Position numbers and translations under genes: made by a program. A model generated the notes under the pieces. That model was not told the origin of the DNA and searched no databases. It saw only the letters and a program-made list of their open reading frames with translations. Source: Deltaproteobacteria bacterium (GTDB taxonomy: Bacteria > Desulfobacterota > Desulfobacteria > Desulfobacterales > ETH-SRB1). Taken from it: DNA of 11,930 nucleotides. Shown one piece after another: positions 7,295-11,930 of the stretch. Location of the stretch: the NCBI GenBank assembly GCA_030262795.1, contig JAJSZO010000013.1, positions 1 through 11,930 on the forward strand, written 5' to 3'. Each line of letters opens with the position of its first letter. The first letter of the stretch is position 1.

Positions 7295-7993
7295 TTACTG
7301 AGGATTACTTTTCTTTGTATTCTTACCTTTTGTTTGAAGTAAGATTTTTTTTTGTAAATCCTTTACTCCCTCAGCAAGTGTACTGAAACCAATATCCGTT
7401 TGATCAATTGTTGTACCTAAAAAAGCCAAATCGTTTCCGTAACGTCTGTTGATTAGATTGAGATAATCTTGGGCCTGATTATACAGAGCTAAATCAAAAT
7501 ATAAAATAACGGTGAGTAAATGAAGTTTTGCAATTTCCAGCTTTGTTTCTAAATGCTGGATCGCTTCAGAATCATTTAGGATCGGCTTGACGTAGATTTC
7601 GATATATTTTTTTGCTTCACGGCAAAGCTCCTTTCTACTACCAGTGGCTTCCTCGCGTTTGTTGGCGTTATCAGCAATCAAAGCAAATAGCTTGAGGTTT
7701 TTTTTTGTACTCCGGATATATTTTTTTTTCTTCTTAATATCCCTGTAAGGTAATATCATTTGGTTTGACCACTTTTCTGTGGTACTATATTTCTTTGGGG
7801 TGGTGGCTTTTTTAGAGCTTTCTTTTGGTATTACAGGCTCAGTCAACTTCTTTTTCGAATCAGGAGGCACAAAAAAAATATCGTAAACGAATTTTTTTTT
7901 CGAATCTATAGGTTTGAAAACGACATCGTAACCACAAGCGGAAAAAAAGAACAGTGATACCATCGTTATTAAGATCATCTTTTTTGATTGCAT
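7295..7993 (-). CDS. lipoprotein of unknown family
   Basis: 232 aa. A lipoprotein signal peptide is clear: MQSKK, hydrophobic MILITMVSLFFF, and lipobox FSAC with Cys20. The +2 residue is Gly, not Asp, so outer-membrane sorting is likely. Then come two copies of a short unit, YDVVFKPIDSKKKF (22-35) and YDIFFVPPDSKKKL (37-50), a lysine-rich stretch with KKKKK (about 88-92), and a helical C-terminal half (about 95-215) with coiled or TPR-like character (LILYFDLALYNQAQDYLNLI-like). No OmpA/Pal, TolB or LolB domain is seen. The ATG at 7993 has GAGG 6 nt upstream. It is the first gene of the AT-rich block and may anchor the ExbB/ExbD/TonB-like machine to the outer membrane. The coding strand contains four runs of nine A and one of eight T, unusual for a gene this size. 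Confidence 0.78.
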   Translation of the reverse strand: MQSKKMILITMVSLFFFSACGYDVVFKPIDSKKKFVYDIFFVPPDSKKKLTEPVIPKESSKKATTPKKYSTTEKWSNQMILPYRDIKKKKKYIRSTKKNLKLFALIADNANKREEATGSRKELCREAKKYIEIYVKPILNDSEAIQHLETKLEIAKLHLLTVILYFDLALYNQAQDYLNLINRRYGNDLAFLGTTIDQTDIGFSTLAEGVKDLQKKILLQTKGKNTKKSNPQ

Positions 7994-8189
7994 GCGTTAC
8001 CTCTCTGGTTATTCAACTGACTTAGCCCATGCTTGCCGTATGGAATGTAAAAGCCATTCAACTGAGGCAAAGCATTTTTCACCGGCGTGATTAATACGGA
8101 CAGAAATCTTTTTTATAAAGGGTATTAAATATAAAATTTATCAATAGACGGATTTTGTGTCAAGACAAAAATGCAGCAATTCTAATTAT

Positions 8190-8351
8190 GGCTTTCGGGG
8201 TAGTCCCTACAAAACAGAACGGGGTCAATAATTTTAATAAGTTATATATCATGTCTTCTGGCAACACATAGCGAAAAACCAGATGGTTACAAAGTAAAAC
8301 AGGGCAGTATTTCCAAACCTGCACTGCTTTGTAGGGACTACCCGTCAGAGC
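8190..8351. repeat. palindromic REP/MITE-like element
   Basis: Near-perfect inverted ends: GGGTAGTCCCTACAAAACAG at 8198-8217 against CTGCTTTGTAGGGACTACCC at 8325-8344, with one mismatch. The similarity continues outward with gaps to GGCT...AGCC (8190 and 8351). About 107 bp separate the arms. The GTAGGGACTACCC core resembles the GTAGGG-type palindromes that accompany REP-associated or other short non-autonomous elements. No transposase lies inside. Target duplications were not obvious. Confidence 0.55.
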
Positions 8352-8418
8352 CAGACGATTAAGCCGAGCCACCATGCGTAACATTAGACAGAATTTGTTC
8401 TTTGCCTTCATTCTCCCT

Positions 8419-8452
8419 ACACCACTTGACCTATACGTGTGCTCAATGGTGT
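8419..8452 (+). promoter_or_regulatory. leader hairpin upstream of the histidine kinase
   Basis: ACACCA-c-TTGA (8419-8429) pairs with TCAA-TGGTGT (8443-8452): ten base pairs with one bulged C and a 13-nt loop, ending about 40 nt before the kinase start. It could be an operator or an RNA leader structure; there is no T-run, so it is not a terminator. Role unknown. Confidence 0.35.
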
Positions 8453-8494
8453 CAAAAGGAAGCTCACAGAGCCTGCCAACAGGAGTGTGTTTAA

Positions 8495-9658
8495 ATGCAG
8501 AAAAAACGGACTTGTGAAGAATTAGAAAAAAAGGTCAGGGAGTTAGAAAAAGAAGGCGCAGAGAGGAAGTCTATTGAGGAGGCGCTGCGCAACACCAACG
8601 AGCTTATGGAGAAGGTCTTCTCGACAACCCATATGTTGATTGCTTACATGGACACGGATTTCAACTTAATCAGGGTAAACCATGCTTATGCTGTGGCAGA
8701 CGGCCGCGACCCCGGTTTTTTTGCAGGCAAGAACCATTTTGAGCTGTACCCCAATGAAGACAACCGGTCGATCTTCAGTCGTGTTGTTGAAAAAGGTGAG
8801 CCATATACCGCGTACGCAAAGCCTTTTGAGTACGCAAAACATCCGGAACGCGGGATAACGTATTGGGACTGGACCCTTCAGCCTGTAAAAAAAGCTACCA
8901 TGGAGGTGGAAGGGCTTGTACTGGGCCTGATAAATGTTACCAGACGCATTAAGGCAGAAGGGGCTTTAAGGGAAAGCCGGAAGCATTTCATGACCGCCCA
9001 GGAAAATGAAAAAAAACGGGTTGCCCAGGAACTCCATGACAGCATAGGACAATCCCTGACAGCCATAAAGTTTGGGCTGGAAAACAGCCTGGACGAAAGA
9101 GCCGGACGTACGGCTGAGGAACAAGTGGAATCCTTGAGGGGCGTCATCCCCCTTGTTCAGCAGGCCATCAAGGAAGTCCGAAGAATCCACACAGACTTGC
9201 GGCCCTCCATGCTGGATGATCTTGGCATCCTGGCGACTATTAACTGGTTTTGCCGTGAATTTCAGATGATTTATTCGGACATCAGAATCGAAAAACAGGT
9301 AGCTGCGCAGGAAAATGAAGTGCCTGAGCCTTTGAAAATGGTTATCTTCCGGGTCTTGCAGGAAGCAATGAACAATATAGCCAAGCACAGTGATGCGGAT
9401 TTCGTGTGTCTTTGCTTCAAAAAAACAGACAATGCCATAGCGTTGACTGTTGAGGACAACGGCTGTGGGTTTGATCTGGAAAAGGCGCTTTCTTTGAAGA
9501 ATTCAGAGAAGCGTTTCGGGATTACCAGCATGAAAGAACGAACTGAACTTACGGGGGGATCTTTTGCTGTCAAGTCCACACCAGGGGCTGGAACCGCTAT
9601 TTCAGCGTCGTGGCCACAGAACTCTTCTATACGGAAACAAAAAAAGACTACTCCGTAA
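8495..9658 (+). CDS. cytoplasmic PAS-domain sensor histidine kinase (NarL-partner type)
   Basis: 387 aa. Parts in order: a short N-terminal coiled coil (residues 4-32), a PAS domain (about 36-150, with the DTDFNLIRVNHAYA core and the ITYWDWTLQPVK end), a HisKA_3 dimerisation domain (about 165-240) with the phosphoacceptor His181 in EKKRVAQELHDSIGQSLTAI, and a HATPase domain with N-box EAMNNIAKHSDA (290-301), G1 DNGCGFD (321-327) and G2 FGITSMKERTELTGG (341-355). There is no membrane segment, so it senses a cytoplasmic signal. HisKA_3 kinases pair with NarL/FixJ regulators, and such a regulator lies directly downstream on the opposite strand with an 11-bp tail-to-tail overlap. AGGAG at 8481-8485 is 9 nt before the ATG. 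The ligand is unknown. Confidence 0.92.
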   Translation: MQKKRTCEELEKKVRELEKEGAERKSIEEALRNTNELMEKVFSTTHMLIAYMDTDFNLIRVNHAYAVADGRDPGFFAGKNHFELYPNEDNRSIFSRVVEKGEPYTAYAKPFEYAKHPERGITYWDWTLQPVKKATMEVEGLVLGLINVTRRIKAEGALRESRKHFMTAQENEKKRVAQELHDSIGQSLTAIKFGLENSLDERAGRTAEEQVESLRGVIPLVQQAIKEVRRIHTDLRPSMLDDLGILATINWFCREFQMIYSDIRIEKQVAAQENEVPEPLKMVIFRVLQEAMNNIAKHSDADFVCLCFKKTDNAIALTVEDNGCGFDLEKALSLKNSEKRFGITSMKERTELTGGSFAVKSTPGAGTAISASWPQNSSIRKQKKTTP

Positions 9659-10304
9659 TCAGCCCCTTTTTCATGGCAAAAGCTGTTAATGCCGAGGCAT
9701 TGTGGAGGCTCAACTTCTTCATGAGGTTGGCCCTGTGTTTTTCTACCGTTTTTACACTGATATAAAGGTAGCCGGCGATCTCTTTGTTTTTATGACCCTC
9801 GGCAATCAGTTTGAGGATTTGTCGCTCCCTTTGGGTCAAACTCTCCCATGATGACTCGGCCTTTACAGGTTTTCTCCCATCTAAATACCCTGCAACTATT
9901 TTTTCTGAAATCCCCGGGCTGATATAAGGCTTGCCCCTGAGAACGCTTTCTATGGCCAGCGTCAGCTCTGCATGGGTAGCGTCCTTCAGAAGATATCCAT
10001 CTGCGCCGGCCTTCAACGACGCGAACACGTATTCCTCTGCCTTGTGAACTGTCAATACCAGGACCTTTGTATCGGGACTCTGCTTCTTGATTTCTCTGAT
10101 TGCATCCAGGCCATCCATCTTGGGCATGGAAAGATCCATTAACACAAGGTCAGGCTTGAATTTCTGTACAGATCGGATGGCATCGCGGCCGTCTTTTGCT
10201 TCCCCGGCAACATCAAAATCAGGATTCGAAGAGAGCAAGGCTCGCAACCCTTCTCTGAGTATTGTGTAATCTTCCGCTATCACGATACGATATGGTTTCT
10301 TCAC
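9648..10304 (-). CDS. NarL/FixJ-family response regulator
   Basis: 218 aa DNA-binding regulator. The receiver domain (about 4-120) has the acidic pair Glu11/Asp12, phospho-acceptor Asp57 (VLMDLSMPKMDG), Thr85 and Lys107. A linker leads to a LuxR-type helix-turn-helix (about 153-210, SLTQRERQILKLIAEGHKNK, then VKTVEKHRANLMKKL). The start is a GTG at 10304 with AAGGA 7 nt upstream. Its stop (TAG, 9648-9650) lies inside the last codons of the histidine kinase on the other strand. The neighbouring HisKA_3 kinase is the likely partner. A candidate promoter and a 7-bp inverted repeat lie upstream in the 153-bp gap shared with the divergent receiver gene. Targets cannot be read from the sequence. 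Confidence 0.92.
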   Translation of the reverse strand: MKKPYRIVIAEDYTILREGLRALLSSNPDFDVAGEAKDGRDAIRSVQKFKPDLVLMDLSMPKMDGLDAIREIKKQSPDTKVLVLTVHKAEEYVFASLKAGADGYLLKDATHAELTLAIESVLRGKPYISPGISEKIVAGYLDGRKPVKAESSWESLTQRERQILKLIAEGHKNKEIAGYLYISVKTVEKHRANLMKKLSLHNASALTAFAMKKGLITE

Positions 10305-10358
10305 GACGCTATCCTTGAGTTATCGAAAAAATACACTATCCCGCTCCAAAATATACAT

Positions 10359-10387
10359 TCTATACCGTATTTACAATTCCAAAGCAA
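10359..10387 (-). promoter_or_regulatory. candidate sigma-70 promoter of the NarL-type regulator
   Basis: On the minus strand, TTGCTT (10382-10387), a 17-bp spacer, and TATAGA (10359-10364), about 50 bp before the GTG start. Spacing is ideal and the -10 is close to consensus; this is a pattern match only. Confidence 0.4.
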
Positions 10388-10396
10388 GCTTGTAAA
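10370..10396. promoter_or_regulatory. 7-bp inverted repeat, possible operator
   Basis: TTTACAA (10370-10376) and TTGTAAA (10390-10396) form a perfect inverted repeat with a 13-bp spacer that overlaps the -35 of the candidate regulator promoter. In a gap between two divergent regulator genes this could be a binding site for the NarL-type protein (autoregulation). It does not match a known NarL heptamer that I can name. Confidence 0.35.
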
Positions 10397-10457
10397 CGGA
10401 TTTAAAGATTTCACACAACCCCACACAACCACGGCTGTGGTCATCAGGTAAATCAGG

Positions 10458-10871
10458 ATGTTGAAGACACTAATCATTGATGACAGCACTACTTTCCGCA
10501 AGACCTTTAAAGAGGCCCTGTGTGAGCGTTTTCCCTTTATGCTTATCAAGGAAGCTCCGGATGCAACCGAAGCCCTGCAAAAAATCAAGGCTTTTCTGCC
10601 TGATCTGATCTTTATGGATATCCGGTTGCCCGGCGAAAGCGGTCTTGAGCTTACCAGGAGAATCAAGGCAAATCATCCTGAAATAGCCATCATCATTCTT
10701 ACAGCTTATGATTTGCGGGAATACAGAGAGGCGGCTTACGATGGCGGAGCCGATGCTTTTATCCCAAAGAACTCCCTGAACCTGGCAGATATTGCAGCGT
10801 TGATCAAATCCGTTTTTTCCGACGACGGATGCTACGATCTTCATGATCTGGAAAAGGACGGATACTTGTGA
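10458..10871 (+). CDS. single-domain (CheY-like) response regulator
   Basis: 137 aa consisting of one receiver domain only. Acidic pair Asp8/Asp9, phospho-acceptor Asp54 (IFMDIRLPGESG), Thr82 (ILTAYD) and Lys104 are all present, so it should be phosphorylatable. No output domain follows; the short tail (about 120-137) is acidic and mixed. Stand-alone receivers act through protein contacts or as phosphate relays or sinks. It is divergent from the NarL-type regulator and 153 bp away, near the HisKA_3 kinase, so a three-part pathway is possible. The ATG at 10458 has AGGT about 12 nt upstream and AGG adjacent; this is a modest ribosome site. A small hairpin, ACCAC-GGCT-GTGGT, lies just before it (10428-10441). 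Confidence 0.88.
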   Translation: MLKTLIIDDSTTFRKTFKEALCERFPFMLIKEAPDATEALQKIKAFLPDLIFMDIRLPGESGLELTRRIKANHPEIAIIILTAYDLREYREAAYDGGADAFIPKNSLNLADIAALIKSVFSDDGCYDLHDLEKDGYL

Positions 10872-10954
10872 AGGTGGGGGCAGAGCAGGCATCTACATAC
10901 AAAACTGGTCTCAAGATGAGGTGTCTTTCTTCATGAAATAAGGGATTCACCCCA

Positions 10955-10983
10955 TTTACTTTCTATGCGCACAAACTTAATTT
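10955..10983 (+). promoter_or_regulatory. candidate promoter of the dfx-sodN unit
   Basis: TTTACT (10955-10960), a 17-bp spacer, and TAATTT (10978-10983), 36 bp before the desulfoferrodoxin start. No PerR-like box was recognised. Weak pattern match. Confidence 0.3.
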
Positions 10984-11018
10984 GAAACTGATGAAATCAT
11001 TAGAAGGGGGAACAACCA

Positions 11019-11393
11019 ATGACAGAAAAACTGCAGGTTTACAAATGTGAAATATGCGGAAACATTGTGGAGATGGTTCATGAAGGCAAGGGGGAACTTG
11101 TCTGTTGCGACAAGCCGATGAAGCTTATTATTGAAAATACGGTGGATGCGGCAAGGGAAAAACATGTGCCTGTGGTGGAAAAGACCGATACCGGTTTCAA
11201 GGTAACGGTCGGAAGTGTTGCCCATCCTATGGAGGAAAAGCACTATATCGAATGGATTGAGGTTATTGCTGATGGAAAGGCGTATCGCCAGTTTTTGAAA
11301 CCAGGTGGGGCACCTGAAGCTCTGTTCAATATTGAAGCAGGTGAAGTCACGGCCCGTGAGTACTGCAGTCTGCACGGTTTGTGGAAAGCGTAA
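11019..11393 (+). CDS. dfx: desulfoferrodoxin (two-iron superoxide reductase)
   Basis: 124 aa, cytoplasmic. It reduces superoxide to hydrogen peroxide without making oxygen, an advantage for anaerobes. The N-terminal desulforedoxin domain holds centre I, Fe(Cys)4, with Cys10, Cys13, Cys29 and Cys30 (YKCEICGNIVE and LVCCDKPM). The C-terminal catalytic domain holds centre II with His49 (EKHVPV), His69 and His75 (VGSVAHPMEEKHYIEWIE), Cys116 and His119 (EYCSLHGLWKA). All nine iron ligands are in the same positions as in Desulfovibrio enzymes, and the length is normal. An AAGGGGG ribosome site lies about 8 nt before the ATG. The nickel superoxide dismutase gene follows after 48 nt in the same direction, probably in one transcript. 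No rubredoxin gene is in view to the right, although one often accompanies dfx. Confidence 0.97.
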   Translation: MTEKLQVYKCEICGNIVEMVHEGKGELVCCDKPMKLIIENTVDAAREKHVPVVEKTDTGFKVTVGSVAHPMEEKHYIEWIEVIADGKAYRQFLKPGGAPEALFNIEAGEVTAREYCSLHGLWKA

Positions 11394-11428
11394 TGGCTGC
11401 GCTTGATCCTGAAAAACCTTTCAAGAAC

Positions 11429-11434
11429 AGGAGG
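11429..11434 (+). promoter_or_regulatory. ribosome binding site of sodN
   Basis: A perfect AGGAGG with a 7-nt A-rich spacer before the ATG at 11442. It decides that start over the in-frame ATG at 11403, which would add 13 residues before the signal peptide. Confidence 0.85.
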
Positions 11435-11441
11435 AAAAAAA

Positions 11442-11894
11442 ATGAACAAGAAGTGCTTTCAGACGGCATTGGTCTTTTTGATGATATTCTTTACCGCAGC
11501 CTATGCGGCAGCCCATTGTGAAATCCCCTGCGGAATTTACGATGATGAGATGAGAGTCAAAATGATCGCCGAGCATATCACTACTATTGAGAAATCAATG
11601 AACCAGATCGTGAAACTGCGGGGCCAGAAACCAGGGGACTGCAATCAGCGCGTGCGATGGGTGATGAACAAGGAGGACCATGCGAATGAACTCCAGTACA
11701 TCGTCAGCCAGTATTTCATGACTCAACGAATCAAGCTTGACACCGAGAAATATTCGCAAAAGTTGACCGTGCTTCACAAGATGCTCGTTTATGCCATGAA
11801 GTGCAAGCAGACCACAGATCTTTCCCACATCAATACGCTGCGGTCGCTTCTAAAGGAATTCCATGAACTCTATTTCGACCATAGTCACAAGTAG
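11442..11894 (+). CDS. sodN: exported nickel superoxide dismutase
   Basis: 150 aa precursor. Residues 1-24 form a Sec signal peptide (MNKK, core ALVFLMIFF, then TAAYAAA). Directly after it the protein reads HCEIPCGIYDDEM, the nickel hook of Ni-SOD (family form HCDLPCGVYDP): His1, Cys2 and Cys6 are the nickel ligands and Tyr9 is the conserved active-site tyrosine. Cleavage after AAA would leave His25 as the new N-terminus, as the hook requires, and a mature chain of 126 residues close to the 117 of Streptomyces. The rest is the four-helix bundle. In Streptomyces the N-terminal extension is removed by the SodX protease; here signal peptidase could do that job. The product should act outside the cytoplasm, dismuting superoxide to peroxide and oxygen, complementing the cytoplasmic desulfoferrodoxin upstream. 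Nickel loading after export is unexplained. Confidence 0.93.
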   Translation: MNKKCFQTALVFLMIFFTAAYAAAHCEIPCGIYDDEMRVKMIAEHITTIEKSMNQIVKLRGQKPGDCNQRVRWVMNKEDHANELQYIVSQYFMTQRIKLDTEKYSQKLTVLHKMLVYAMKCKQTTDLSHINTLRSLLKEFHELYFDHSHK

Positions 11895-11930
11895 GACTAT
11901 GAAGTTCGCCGGAGATTTCTTGAACGGCTG

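Larger units (their letters stand above)
7994..8494. other. 501-bp intergenic region between divergent genes
   Basis: No convincing gene. The left part (about 8100-8160) is very AT-rich and likely holds the promoter of the lipoprotein block; on the minus strand TTGATA at 8138-8143 with a TTTATA 19 nt downstream is the best, weak candidate. A 10-bp direct repeat (attcaactga) occurs at 8011-8020 and 8056-8065 in the leader of the lipoprotein gene. The middle holds the inverted-repeat element 8190-8351, and the right part the hairpin 8419-8452. An 83-codon frame across 8160-8411 (minus) is treated as a by-product of the element. Confidence 0.6.

Noticed and set aside
8259..8275. Sigma-54 promoter (TGGCAACACATAGC)
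   Set aside because: Spacing between the GG and GC elements is one short and the TTGC half is missing.
8160..8411. 83-codon frame on the minus strand
   Set aside because: It covers the inverted-repeat element and its arms, has no ribosome site and no recognisable domain; best seen as a by-product of the element.
11895..11930. Start of another gene at the right edge (ATG at 11899)
   Set aside because: Only ten codons are visible and the AGGA lies 2 nt from the ATG; two frames are open to the edge, so no call is possible.

Overview
The window looks like part of a chromosome from an anaerobic, Gram-negative sulfate-reducer-type bacterium (Desulfobacterota, most likely near Desulfobacteraceae). 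The evidence is a two-iron desulfoferrodoxin, a nickel superoxide dismutase with an export signal, alpha and gamma subunits of the N-ATPase type, and a histidine kinase with a style common in that group. No RNA gene, CRISPR array, transposase or integrase was found.

Layout. (1) 1-2361, minus strand: atpA and atpG, the last two genes of an N-ATPase operon; atpG runs off the left edge. The genes that normally precede atpA (atpD-C-Q-R-B-E-F) are absent. (2) 2437-7993, minus strand: an AT-rich block of five genes transcribed toward atpA: lipoprotein, ExbB/TolQ-like channel protein, ExbD/TolR-like protein, TonB/TolA-like protein with an arginine-rich cytoplasmic tail, and a large secreted helical protein of unknown family. 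The last four are tightly packed (4-nt overlap, 8-nt gap, then a stop/start contact or an 11-nt gap). Copies of a 13-bp sequence lie at the left edge of the block and in a hairpin between the lipoprotein and exbB-like genes. (3) 7994-8494: noncoding region with a palindromic, REP/MITE-like element (8190-8351) and a leader hairpin. (4) 8495-10871: a soluble PAS histidine kinase (+), a NarL-type response regulator (-) whose 3' end overlaps the kinase gene tail to tail, and a divergent single-domain receiver (+). (5) 10955-11894, plus strand: desulfoferrodoxin (cytoplasmic superoxide reductase) followed by an exported nickel superoxide dismutase, forming a two-compartment superoxide defence pair.

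How the parts work together. Block 2 reads as a proton-motive-force-driven envelope machine: an ExbB/ExbD-type motor in the inner membrane, a TonB/TolA-type rod across the periplasm, and periplasmic and lipid-anchored partners of unknown family. No TonB-dependent receptor, TolB or OmpA/Pal domain is visible, so its load is unknown. It sits where the rest of an N-ATPase operon would be expected and differs in base composition, so an insertion or rearrangement is likely. It is the best candidate here for an undescribed system. The regulators in block 4 show no sequence link to either neighbour beyond position.
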